The position numbers and the translations under genes are program-made. Shown here in pieces: positions 1 to 10,559 of a stretch of DNA of 64,000 bases (position 1 is its first letter; each line of letters begins with the position of its first letter). Under the pieces are notes generated by a model. The model was given only the letters and a program-made list of their open reading frames with translations. It was not told the DNA's origin and made no database searches. This DNA comes from Catonia carolina (taxonomy: Eukaryota; Arthropoda; Insecta; Hemiptera; Achilidae): the NCBI GenBank assembly GCA_035578175.1, contig JAQMRL010000003.1:85075969-85139968 (forward strand), given 5' to 3'.

Positions 1-83
1 TCCTCATCTCATTGGGTCATGGGGTTGCTTATTGTTCTAAATTGAACAGATTGCAACGTACACAAATGAGGAATAAAAAAAAA
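1..83 (+). mobile_element. SINE family 1, 3' end with A-tail
   Basis: Matches the tail of the copies at 3501-4033, 23455-23735 and 52388-52665 (TCATTGGGTCATGGGGTTGC, then TTGAACAGATTGCAA, GAGGAATAAAAAA). Its 5' part is outside the window. Confidence 0.75.
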
Positions 84-329
84 TACAAATGAAAAAAACA
101 AAGTTATCGTCGGTTAATACTTGTCACGTAAACCATATGGATAGGAAATTTAGGTGTTTGATTATACCTCATAAACTTTCATTTTTAATGAGTTGAAATA
201 TGTAAACTATTATGAATGCGTTAATAAAGTAAGTTTTCTGTTGGCGTTACTAGAAAACAGTGAAACTGTACGTAACAGTTTTCATACCGACAAGAATGTG
301 GAAAGGTTATGTTTTACTAACATGATTGT

Positions 330-545
330 ATGTAGTTACTTGAGTCACGAATTTGCCTTTGTTTGCAACGACGGGTAAAGCGGAAAAAGCATCAGTGCGC
401 ATGCTTTAATTTCAGTACAACAAATACAACAATTTGTACTATACCCAGGGCATTTATACAGAATATCGCGGAACATTTTGCGTGTTAACTGTACGAATAT
501 AACTACTAACTGTTTGTTACTGTAAACAGAATTGTAAGTTTCTAG
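330..545 (+). repeat. Repeat family E (DNA-transposon-like), left-end fragment
   Basis: ACTTGAGTCACGA-TTTGCC followed by GTTTGCAACGA and the same order of blocks as the copies at 6308-7161 and 19646-20344. Only the left third is present. Confidence 0.65.
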
Positions 546-609
546 AAAACGTGGGCAGACTAATAATAATTAATTTTACTATTTTTAAACCCTAAAGTAT
601 GACTGCATG

Positions 610-678
610 GTTGTCTGGAATTTTGCGTATCCGAAATCGGGTCCGCCCCCTGTATTTCCATTAAACGGAGTTTTACTG
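610..678. repeat. Tigger/pogo-like terminal repeat, single end
   Basis: Ends AAACGGAGTTTTACTG followed by TA, the form of a pogo/Tigger terminus (CAGTAAAACTCCG on the other strand). The same kind of end is at 23966. No partner end was recognised nearby. Confidence 0.4.
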
Positions 679-680
679 TA

Positions 681-1960
681 TTTGTTACCTTTTATTTTCT
701 AATTTTATACTTTTTAAAATGCCTGTTTGACTACGAACTAAATCATCTTCAAATAAAGTACAATTTAAAAGCTCGCTGTTTGTCTTTCTTGTACAATAGC
801 TCAAAACAATTAAAATTCGTCATCACCGTCTCTACCGCAACTTGTCTAAAGTTTTCCGGCTGTAGCGTGATTTTTGTAAGGAGAGCGCTGGGCAAAACGT
901 GCGTCTGAATTAGTGTAGTCTTGTATGTACTGCAATAGTGCAGCGTATATTATCAGCAATGGAACAACATGCCTACAAAGTGCAATGGGTGTTGTCAATT
1001 TTCACAACACGCTGACTGTACATCATACTGCAGTCAGAGGAATATGCGGGGTCGAAGTTATGTGTGCGCATGCGTAGTCTAGGACTCACAGCAATTAGAT
1101 TGGCCTTTACCCGTTTTAACTGTCTATGTTTTACATGTTTACATGAATTGATTCTATGGCAAGAAACATATCTCGTAAGTTAAATTTAATGGAATATAAA
1201 TAAACATAAAGGCTGTAAACTTTAAATTATTGTTAATAAATTAACATAATAATGCTGTTGATATTTTGCTGGGGTAGGTTTGTTGGTATGTCAACGACTT
1301 TTTGGTCTTAAAGATAGAGGCGGAGGTGTTGTTTTGTTTTGCTTCTCTTCTCAATTCGTGTGCAATGTGCTTACGTGTGTCTGTCTATTATCATGATATT
1401 TATTGTTTGGCCACTCGTTTTTGTTGATTTCTCTCACCTGCCTTTTCACCTACACTGTATATACTTAAACGTGTGTCTGTGTGTGAGTATACGCGCGTGC
1501 TATAGTCCATCGTTCGGAGGCTTGCCAGCTGCTATCATTTGGCCTACGGATGAGCCCTTTCGTGATCTTGACAATGATTACTAGTATCCCGTACCATAGC
1601 TGTTGGACTAGATCACAACAGGAAGTTAGTTTTTCATCTTATCATAGTAGTCGTAAAATTTTTTTAAATTTATTCGTAAATAGTATGTAGGTTTAGGTTG
1701 AAATTACTATAAGAAAAATTAATCGTGGCTTTAAAAATACTGAAGTTTTGATCAGTTATTCATTGTTCCTGAACGATATTTATACGTTATTGTTTTTCTT
1801 ATCATCTGTCGTGATTAGAAAGGAAAAAAAATCTGTTGTGAAACACTCACACGACTTTCTCTTGCCAATGCAAACAATTAACAATATAATCTAACATTAG
1901 TAATAAAACATTAGATATAAACAAAAAACAACCTTATTTTAATCATGAGAGAAACGCGCA
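681..1960. other. gene-free stretch, nothing classified
   Basis: Mixed sequence with a GC-richer patch around 790-1110. No ORF with family motifs, no splice-supported exon and no repeat seen elsewhere in the window. Confidence 0.5.
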
Positions 1961-1974
1961 AAATGTAAATCAAC

Positions 1975-2620
1975 CTCAGTTTCCCCTAAAAATACAGAAA
2001 ATCACTCTTTCACGCTAAACTAGGCTCTGTAGAGAAAAATGCTCTAAATAAAAATTGTAGATCTTTTAATTTCCTATAAATTTGATTATAAACACTTTTG
2101 TCGTAAAATGCATACTAAGGCTAAAATCTTTAAAAACAAATCGATTTTTTACACGTTTTCGTGAGAAAAACCAGAAAATTGCTAATTACCGCTAAACTTA
2201 AGCGTTATACAAAAAAATGTTTGAAATAAAAGTTGTAGGATTTTAAATTTTCTACAACTTTTAGCATACATTTTTGCGCTAAAATGCATATTAAAACAGC
2301 AATCTTAAAAAAATGATTTTTTTACGTGAAAACGGCCTCCAAGAATTTCAGCAGACGTGACGCTTACCCTATCCCGTAAAGCATAAAAAATTTAGTTAAC
2401 GCAGCGATTTTTTTAAAAAATCGTAGGATCAGTTTTTGAGATAATCGTAAAAAAGTGAAAAATTACACGAATAAACTACTTTTTCCGGTTGACCGATTTT
2501 GCTGAAAATGTTCGCGTCGGGTCCGGTAATGAACGCCTAAAGTTAGGTGTCTTAAGTTAAGTTTCAAGTTCGTACGATTTTCCGTTCTTGAGATATTCTG
2601 TTCGCCCAGGCGCGCGCGCG

Positions 2621-2664
<44 letters not shown>

Positions 2665-2800
2665 AATAACTAAAAACATGTTTTTTTGGGTTCAGGGGGT
2701 CTGTAAACGTGAAGATCCGGTGAAAACTCGATTTCGAAAAATCGACATGAAAACAATACTTTCCTTCCTATATATTCATGTAGGCACAAGAAAGTAATAA
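1975..2800 (+). repeat. Repeat family D, copy 1 (internal subrepeats, microsatellite, fixed 3' end)
   Basis: Shares ordered blocks with 58270-59035 (+) and 35215-36600 (-). Two subunits begin near 1998 and 2175 (AAAATCACT...GCTAAACT, then TAAAATGCATAC, about 176 bp apart). A unique part follows with GAAAATGTTC and GTCGGGTCC, a CA-rich patch, and the end AACAATACTTTCCTTCC with a final GCACAAGAAAGTAA. No coding capacity; superfamily unknown. Confidence 0.7.
2611..2663. repeat. (CG)n(CA)n dinucleotide microsatellite
   Basis: Alternating CG/CA run changing to pure CA. It lies inside repeat family D, where other copies carry short CA/CAGA/GT tracts at the same place. Confidence 0.95.
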
Positions 2801-3019
2801 TTCATGTGACCCATAATTTGACACTTAGTTGAGCAACGATGACGATAATTCCACGTACGATATGAATGATTAACATTTCCGATTTTCGGTATTTTTGTTT
2901 CCTGGCATACTACACAATAAGTTCATTACCGTTTTTCTTCTTGTGGAGAGACAATTTTGGTCTCTGGTATCAACCGCTTTCATATTGACTATATTTACAC
3001 TTTACTGACCTATTTTTAC

Positions 3020-3043
3020 ATGACCGTCAAAAATAAGGTTCCC
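3020..3043. repeat. mariner-type terminal repeat remnant
   Basis: ATGACCGTCAAAAATAAGGT followed by TCCC resembles the terminus of the mariner tail fragment that ends at 26318 (its inner side reads AATAAGGTTCCC). Flanked by TA. No transposase sequence adjoins it. Confidence 0.4.
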
Positions 3044-3500
3044 GAGATTCGGGTGTTTTACCATATACAACTTACTTTTTACATCAAATGGAAAAAGGAT
3101 CTGCGAAAGGAAGCTGAGTAGGAAACAATATACTTTACAATTATTTTTTCTGAGTTTGTGCTTTTCATATTCTATATTGATAAATAATAAATAATTCGAT
3201 GTAAACCTGAGTTAGAACTTTATCATACTCTTCTGAGTAAATTGTAAAAAATGTTCTTCTATGTATCATTTTTAATTTTATTAAAAATTGAGAACAACTG
3301 GTGTAAAAAAATTGATTGTACTCAGGAGTGGAAGTTCCCATGGTTTTAATAGGTTTTGCATTGTAACCATCATCATGAGTCTGTTCATTGATAGTTTTTC
3401 ATGATCATCATTATTCGATTAACATTATATTAGATGAAATTATAACATTTTCAACTCCATTAAGTACCTGAAATCATACGGTTTTTGTGTTATATAAATA

Positions 3501-4033
3501 CAGCTGCTTAACAGCAGATTTTTGGAGACAGGTTCTTGGTTCAAATCCTAGTATGCCTTCGGGCCAGCACAGTCAGTCAGCTGGTAAAAAGTCGTTATTA
3601 TTTGTTAAGTAACACCGGTTGGGCAAGCAACCTTGTATGGTGACCAGTTGACAGTCATCCATGAACAGACTCTACTGGGGGTCCCTGTTCAAACTCATGC
3701 CTAGTACACATCAAATAATACAGCAAAGCAGGGATCAAATTGGGTAGTTGTCAATAATGTACAGTTCCCGATAACAAATAAAAGCTTAAAAAAAAATCCT
3801 AGTAAATATAATTTACTTTTATATGGTCTTGAATACTATATAGTGGTTACCGGTGAAGTTTAATGGTTGGGGTTTAATTAACCATACTCTTTCAGGAATG
3901 GTTGGCCTGGGTCTGTTTAAGACTACATCTCATTTAGATGTCATACAAATCATCCTCATCTCTTTGGGTCAATGGGGTTGCTTATTGTTCTGAATTGAAT
4001 AAATAGCAATGTACACACATTAGGGATAAAATA
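3501..4033 (+). mobile_element. SINE family 1 copy, split by another retroposon
   Basis: Body of the tRNA-derived SINE: CAGCTGCTTAACAGC, a B-box-like GGTTCAAATCC, GGTTGGGGTTTAATTAACCA, TTGCTTATTGTTCTGAATTG. The element is interrupted at the B box by 3554-3793 and continues after a duplicated 11-mer. Confidence 0.8.
3554..3793 (+). mobile_element. SINE family 2 insertion with 11-bp target duplication
   Basis: 240-bp insert ending in an A-run, bounded by identical AAATCCTAGTA at 3543-3553 and 3794-3804. A related, older copy is at 17738-17900 (CAGCTGGT, TTGTTAAGT, GGGCAAGCAA, TGGTGAC blocks). Confidence 0.8.
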
Positions 4034-4185
4034 TATTTGTAAATGGAAAAATCCTTACTAATTAATTAATTAAATTAATGAATCCTTAATTCTCACTAAT
4101 TGGTAATTCTATTATTTTCCCGCTTGCTAAAAAAACTGAAATTTGGAGAATTGTTTTGTTATTCCTGGTTGAACCGAAAAAACTA

Positions 4186-4685
4186 AAGAATTGGGCCTTT
4201 TCTGTTATTCCCCCCCCCCCCTCCAGCACAATTTTTTCACATATTTTTATATTTTGTATGCAACCGTACAGTATTTTTAATGATAAAAACAGGAAAAATA
4301 TTTAAAAAAATCCTACACCAATATTCTTCAAGTTAAGTGTAAATATAGGTAGAGTAAATACAGTGCTTTTCTCAATATTGTTACTGTATGTAATAACAAA
4401 ATATAAACTCATTGAGTATATGACATCATTAAACAAATTAATTTAACATAATTACGTTAATATTATTAAATAATTTAAAGATATCTATAAATAGGTTAAG
4501 ATAAACTTAAAAAAGGAATAAATCTTTAACATTAACTTGAAAAATATTGTTACCTATATGATTTTTTAAAAATATTTTTCACATTTTTGTTGTTAAAAAT
4601 ATTATTTTAGATTACCTACATACAAAATATTTTAAAAAATGTGAACAATTATTCTGGAGGGGAATAACGGAAAAGATTCAAAGAA
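4186..4685. repeat. 500-bp element with ~70-bp imperfect inverted repeats
   Basis: Left arm 4186-4260 (TTTTCTGTTATTCCCCC, CTCCAGCACAATT, TATTTTGTATG) pairs with 4619-4685 read on the other strand. The centre is AT-rich with no ORF. Probably a MITE-like relic; superfamily unknown. The poly-C run at about 4210-4221 is in the left arm. Confidence 0.6.
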
Positions 4686-4689
4686 TTTA

Positions 4690-5430
4690 TATACTTCCAT
4701 TATTTTCCCCTGAGAGTTAAACAAAACGTACACTATTAATAGGTACATATTTAAAGACAAATTTCTATGTCATCTTGAAGAGCTAAAGTTTTGAAAATTG
4801 GTGTGTATTTTTTGTAAGGAAAATAAATAAATTATAGTCATTTGCATTTGAGGGGTAAAAATTGTAGTAACTACCCTACAAAAATACCTATAATTTATAT
4901 CCCTTCCAATATGCTAATTTGCTGTATGCTGGCTAATTGGTTTGATAAATAATTTTTGAAATATTTAATGTAATTTTGTAATATTTTATTCTTTTCTTTT
5001 GTTGAATAGATGGATTGATCAATGTTGACTGATTCCTGAAAATTATTTCAATGTGATTCTTCTAGATCTAAGATGTTAATGGTAATCATCAAATTTATCG
5101 TGAGAATTAACAGTTCAGAGATAAGTATTAATTTATTCAATGCCTCCAATTAGTCTATAAGTAAAGTTACTTTTTAAGGAAATTCGTTTTGTGTTGTAAG
5201 TGAATAGAGATGTAGAAGAGAAGACTATAGGCAACCGTACGGAAATTTCGGTGCGAGCGTTCCAAGCATCAGCCTTGGCGGAGAAGAATTACTCCCACCA
5301 TTGTAATATTTCACAGTAGGGACTCTGCAACAGAATGTTTGACATTAACGTGGTCAGGCTATTTTGTAGGGATTTACCCCAACTTCTTAACGCATGCACA
5401 CTGGGGCTGCAACATCCTACCGGTATAGCT
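4690..5430. other. gene-free AT-rich stretch
   Basis: No gene, RNA or repeat recognised. A GC-richer patch at 5220-5430 adjoins the family A repeat and may be its upstream part. Confidence 0.5.
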
Positions 5431-5431
5431 A

Positions 5432-5700
5432 TTGTCAGAGTTATCCCCTCTTGAGAGTCTGGATGTGTGTTAATTTATTTATACAGTCAGATACTGTGGT
5501 GAATGAAGTAAATGTGTCATTTTGCAGTGTGGAAAGTAGATGCTTTTCTGAGGACTCGGCATGCTGATAAGCATATTTTTCCACTCTGTGACAAAGGCAA
5601 TGGTAAACCACCTCACTTGTTATTTTATTTAGTAAAGCCTCTACAGGTTCAAACCAGCCTTTCGGCTGATGACTTAAACTGCAACAACAGGTGATGATTA
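5432..5700 (+). repeat. Repeat family A copy
   Basis: Blocks GTGGTGAATGAAGT, GCATGCTGATAAGCATA, GGTAAACCACCTCACT, TTCAAACCAGCCTTTCGGCT, then CAACAACAG. Same family as 20583-20972 (+), 45905-46310 (-) and 56608-57005 (-). It may be the 3' end of an unidentified retroposon because it ends in CAA repeats. Confidence 0.7.
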
Positions 5701-5999
5701 GTTGTTATTCAGTGCATCCATAAAAATAATTTTTGTGTGTATAATTTGTTTTTGAGAAAATACGTTACAGATATGTTGATTCACTGTGAAATCAAAACTT
5801 GTGGATTTTTCTTTAAAAAATACTATATTTTTAACTTTAAACCAATGATTACTTCCCACATTAACAAAATAAACTGATTTTTGTGGGTTAAAAACAGTAT
5901 TCTAATAAACTTTTCTCAAATTTTTTTGATAACATTTATATAATATTAAGCATGTCACTTGATAATTTCGAGACAAAATATAAGGAAATAAGAAAAATT

Positions 6000-6300
6000 T
6001 ATGAGGGCCATTTTTTTAAACCTCTGATACGCCGTAAATAAAAGCCAAGTGAATATAGAAAAATGTTTATTACTATAAGTTACGTAGATGTATGACTGAC
6101 TGCTTTTTGACATAATCACCTTGACAACTGAGGTATTTGTCATATTGTGGACAAGCTTTCAAATATCCTTTTCATAAAATGTTACTGCTAATGAATGTAA
6201 ATGAGTCTTTACACTCTCTTGAAGCCCCTTGTTAGTTTGGAAGGGCTGCCCTCCTGGCCACTTGAAAAGTCTCTGTCCTCTCAGATGTGGATAAAAATTA
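6000..6300 (-). pseudogene. mariner transposase C-terminal fragment (family M2)
   Basis: Read on the - strand, broken frames give FYEKDI, KLVH, YDKYL and GDYVKK, the usual mariner C-terminus. Same family as the element at 32874-34541. The terminus near 6001 (TGAGGGCCATTTTTT) is its 3' end. Frameshifts and stops make it dead. Confidence 0.7.
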
Positions 6301-6307
6301 TTATTAT

Positions 6308-7161
6308 TGTTACTTAAGTCACGAGTTTGTCTTTAGTTTCAACGAGGGATAAATGTTAAGGGATAAAGGTTGTAAGGGTGGTAAACATCAGTGCGCATCC
6401 ACGACTGCTTTGGTATCAGTTCGCCACCACAACAACGTAAACTATACTTAGATAACATACAGTATATTGTGGAACCTTTTGTAAGTTAACTGTAAGAATA
6501 TAACTGTTACTGTAAACGGAAACGTCGGTTTCTTGAAAACGCAGTTGAACTGTTCACAGTGCTGAACGAAATCTAATATGCAATTTAATAAAATACTATG
6601 AAGTTGAAGCTAAACAAAAATACCTTTCCGTGCCTTTTAACAAAAGTTGTTAGCGAGCAGCTAACTACTGTGATGTTTCTCTTTCTGCAATTCAAAATAT
6701 AAAGACTGAAGTTAAAGACAGTTAACAAGATAATTCTTCATCAACAGTCTTTTTGACATCTGGTAAAAACAGTAAACGATTATATCAATAAAAAAGTGAT
6801 GCCAACGTATGAAAAGTTATTACCGGTTTTGAAAGAAAGGTAAAATTTTATAGCTGGAAACTTAGTACGTTAAGAAAAATTTTAAGGAAATGGGTTTAAG
6901 TGGAAAAAGTGTCAAGTCACAACAAAGTATATTAATTTTGAAGGCAACATGTTGTTAACAAATGGTGCAATTGCACGTTAGTAAAATAAAATACGTTAGT
7001 AAAATGCTAGCAAAACATTTGGGCACAGCTACAAAGTGGGTACAATGCATGCATTGTCAGCATTGTTACTCTCACTGTTGAGGTTGGCAGCACAATCAGA
7101 TTTCTCTTCTCTTCCTCACAGCCTATCCATACACAAATGGTATTTTTGTGACTCACTATCT
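6308..7161 (+). mobile_element. Repeat family E, full-length copy
   Basis: Starts ACTTAAGTCACGAGTTTG and ends with a rough inverted copy (GTGACTCACTATC). Shares ordered blocks with 19646-20344, including GAAGTTGAAGCTAAACAAAA and CTACTGTGATGTTTCTCTTT. Terminal repeats and TA flanks suggest a DNA transposon; no transposase motif was found. Confidence 0.6.
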
Positions 7162-7164
7162 ATA

Positions 7165-8305
7165 TTATTATTTTGATTTGTTTCAGGTACTTGAGATAGT
7201 AATCTAAGGATATTGAACAGTCGATAAATTTGTTCAGCGATATGCTTAATTGGTAACTACAAGCTTAATATTAAACGAACAAGTCAACATTGAATGAAAA
7301 TTTTTGCAGGTTGATATCATATAGTCCGTGATGAGTGGCAATATTTTATTAAACTGTATATAGTTAATATTGCACTTGTCCCGGCCTATATGAGTCGACT
7401 ACCTTCGGCATTTATTGTTTCATACAAACATTAATTCAAGACTCAGAAGTTTATATTGTAGTTAGTCATAATAGTTTTAATTATAATAGTCATAATAGTT
7501 TGATTTGGTGTAGGTGGGTTTATTGATGCGCATTTAATGTATTAATGATTCGTAGGTTCCTCATGAATTGATAAATTAATATAGTTTGTTGCTTTTCTCA
7601 TTTAATTGTCTTTCTCGTTTTCTCTTTATTTTCCCATACTGTGATGTTGATTTGTTAGATTTATTTATTTAAAAAAGAGATTATATCATTAAGATGTAAT
7701 TTCTATTAAGTGTTTGATGCATGTGACTGATGTAATGCCCGTTTCCAAGCTTTGTGCTGCTGAGAGGTATGCATTATGTCACTACTGCTGTGAGAGATTG
7801 CGTTAGTAGTAATAACGTTTTACTTGTACTGTGTTTGTAGTAGTCAGGGGTACTATCCAAACTACATATATTCTGTGTCGCCGTCTACAGCTAATAGTCA
7901 AAACAACACCCACGTATGTCACCGCACTAGGCAGCCTACTGCGTAGCGAAGAGCAATGAGATGATTAGTACAGTGTTATGACGTAGCAGTAGTCTGGTAC
8001 TTCGTCTGTCCCTTTCATCCTGCAGCTGCGCAAAGCTTAGATTCATACTTTTAGAGAGCTACTTGGAGTCAGTTGCAATGGCTGATGGACAATGGGAAGC
8101 ACTCTCATTGTATTATATTGCACCACTGCTCTGCGGCTGACGTACCACATCAGCTACATGTGTCAAATGCTTAATAGGAATTACACCTTTAGTATGCCAC
8201 AAGATATAAGATACCTGATCCTTCCAGACAAAGTGAGAAATATGCTCTTTGAATATCATCTCTCCTTTGGTTCCCAAATTATAAATAACCTGCTTCTTAA
8301 ATGTA
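7165..8305. other. gene-free stretch with one short dispersed block
   Basis: No gene seen. 7330-7390 (CCGTGATGAGTG, then TTGCACTTGTCCCGGCCT) recurs at 12606-12664, so a small unnamed dispersed repeat is present. The rest is unclassified. Confidence 0.45.
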
Positions 8306-8309
8306 TAAC

Positions 8310-8725
8310 TGATTACAATTATAATACTTTTCTTGGTTGATGAGCTCTGCTGTTCTACGTGTTTAGACCAATCGGAACGTTTGCCAGCATTGTCAGATTG
8401 GGTGAATGTTTCAGCCTGACAAACATTACCTGTGCATGGGTTTAAGAGCCACAGTAGTTCACTCGTGTCTCGCATCTCGTACTGAACACATCGATTATAG
8501 AGTGTAATAGCATGCAATATTTTATAATATAATCAACTGGTTGTATGTTCATAGGTTACTATTGTTATTAAAAGACCAAAAAAACATGGCTGATGAAATA
8601 TATAAAGGAGCTATGAGAGCAACATTGGCAACTTTGCCGGCAAGTAATTGACAAGCTACAAAGTGGGTAGGGGGCAATGCGTATGTTCTGAGCTCATCAG
8701 CCGTGAAAAATAGTATAAATTAAAT
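8310..8725 (-). mobile_element. MITE family F, copy 1
   Basis: Inverted termini with the core GATGAGCTCTG at both ends and a longer degenerate outer part. The whole body matches 27280-27690 in the opposite orientation. Contains a shared open stretch (QSDNAGKRSDWSKHVEQQSS) whose coding status is unclear. Confidence 0.75.
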
Positions 8726-8847
8726 TCTAAGATTGAAATGTATAAGTGTGTTGTTAATGTCGGGAGAAACTTTGTAGGAATGGTGGATTAGTGAAACACA
8801 AAGTTAACTTGTGAACTTACCAGAATATTTGTCAACAAAAGTTAATA

Positions 8848-9735
8848 CGAGGGGGTAACCAAAAGAAACCAGAATTATTTTTCAAAAGCTATTTATTTTC
8901 AATTTTTTTACAAAACAACCTTATTCCCTTCAAAGTACTCTATTAAATCTAATACATTTATCCTGCCGGTGCTTCCACTGTTCGAAACATTTTTTGTAGT
9001 CATCTTTAGAAATGACTGACAGCTCCTCCCTCGGTTTTTTTCTTGATGGGTTCAATGTTGTCCAATCTGTGTCCTTTAATGTCCCTTTTCATGCGTGGAA
9101 ATAAGAAAAAGTCGCACGGAGCCAGGTCAGGCGAGTAAGGTGCGTGGGGCAGCGGAACCAGGCCATTTTTAGTCAAAAAATCTTTCACCGAGATGGCTAT
9201 GTGTGCACAGGTGCATTATCGTAGGGGAAGAACCAGTCTCCTGTCTGCCGCAAATTGGATCTTTTTTGACGAACACTGTTGCACAATCTTTTTAAAACTT
9301 ACAAATTATCAGTCGACGGTCTGAGAGCACATGCTCTCGAATTTTTTAAACATTTTCATCGATTTGGGCAGTTGATGGAAGTCCAGAACGAGGTTTGTCA
9401 TCAGTCGACATGTCGCCATTTTTAAACCGAGAAAACCTCTCGCATACTTGAGATTTTTCCATAGCGTTATCTTTGTAAGCTATTTTCAACATTAAAACAG
9501 TTTCAGCAGCACTTTTACAAAGTAGAAAACAAAATTTCTTAGTACATGTTGTTCATTTAAATTTGCCATCTTAAAAAACGAAACAAGAACAAAACAGCAC
9601 TAGCAAAAACAATCGCTGCAGATGAATATTGAACTCGCAATGAGTTGCGCTATACACGTCTGTGCGGCAGAAATGCATACTACTCAAGCACCGCCCACGG
9701 CAATGCTATTCCAGTTACTTTTGGGTACCCCCTCG
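8848..9735 (-). mobile_element. internally deleted mariner (family M4) with TIRs and TA duplication
   Basis: 888 bp, TA on both sides. Terminal repeats start CGAGGGGGTAACCAAAAG (left) and CGAGGGGGTACCCAAAAG (right, other strand), about 28 bp with few mismatches. The - strand transposase keeps its start region (near 9573, HTH-like, CERFSRFKNGD) and PHAPYSPDLAPCDFFLF near 9090-9150, but the first two catalytic Asp are gone. Intact mariners are about 1.3 kb; this one is non-autonomous. Confidence 0.9.
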
Positions 9736-9903
9736 TATATGTATTTCAACCATAGTTACATATTATATACATTTTCCACCACCTCTAAACAATTTAATGA
9801 GATTATTGAGATAATAATGTATTATGTAGAAATTTATTAAATTTAAGTAATAAAGTTTTAATTTTTATTGAGTTCTAAAATAAAGTTTTTTTTGTAATTG
9901 TTG

Positions 9904-10073
9904 ATTTAAAGTTGCATCAACAGCTTGGCTATTTTATGTCTATGGTGGGTTGTGTAACTGGAACCGTGGGTTTTTTTTTGCTAAAATTTCCAGAAATTAG
10001 CTGGGAATTGAATCCGGGATCTTCCCATTGTAGCCTTAGCTAGCACGCTAACTACTACTGTACAGAGGTGGCC
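9904..10073 (-). mobile_element. SINE family 3 (tRNA-derived)
   Basis: On the - strand: GGCCACCTCTGTACAG head, GTGCTAGCTAAGGC, B-box-like GGATTCAATTCCCAGCT, then the diagnostic 3' part ending CCAAGCTGTTGATGCAAC. Same family as seven other copies in the window. Confidence 0.7.
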
Positions 10074-10152
10074 ATAAACTATTGTTGTCATTATTAATTT
10101 GAAGTTAGTTTGTGTTTGGACAGTAAGAAAGTATAAGACACATGCTTTCTTT

Positions 10153-10552
10153 CTGGGGCGGTTCCAGGGCTGATTTTCGGGGGGGGGGGCTATCTTGTTT
10201 TTATGTAGCTCTTACTACATAATTTGTAATACATAGTTTGTAATTGAGTCATTGAAAACTCCTCTTTTATGCTGTATTGCTGTAACCACAATTTTAATTC
10301 ATAGAGAAATTTTCAAGATGCTGACTGGATGCGAGTGGCTTTTGACTACTGACACTGATTGTTATCTTAATGCTATTTAAAAATAGATACTTTCTGTTTG
10401 ACTCATTTTTATACTAAAATAATTATTGTTAATTGATAGGTACGAGTATTGGGATTCAGTTTTGTTAGAAATAATAGCTTATAGAAAATATTAAACTAAG
10501 TTTTCCTAGTATTTCAGGGGGGGGCATGGCCCCTTCCCTGAAACCGCCCCTG
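10153..10552. mobile_element. hAT-type MITE
   Basis: Terminal repeats CTGGGGCGGTTCCAGGG and, from the other end, CAGGGGCGGTTTCAGGG, the CAGGGGCGG form common in hAT MITEs. 400 bp, AT-rich centre, no ORF. No clear 8-bp duplication, so old. Confidence 0.7.
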
Positions 10553-10559
10553 CAATTAC

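Noticed and set aside
2463..2797. Open frames on both strands around 2463-2797
   Set aside because: They are produced by the CG/CA microsatellite (poly Cys-Val, Ala-Arg, Thr-His) within repeat family D.
8113..8517. 134-codon - strand ORF as a host gene
   Set aside because: It crosses the end of MITE family F; no splice context or known domain. Kept only as a MITE observation.
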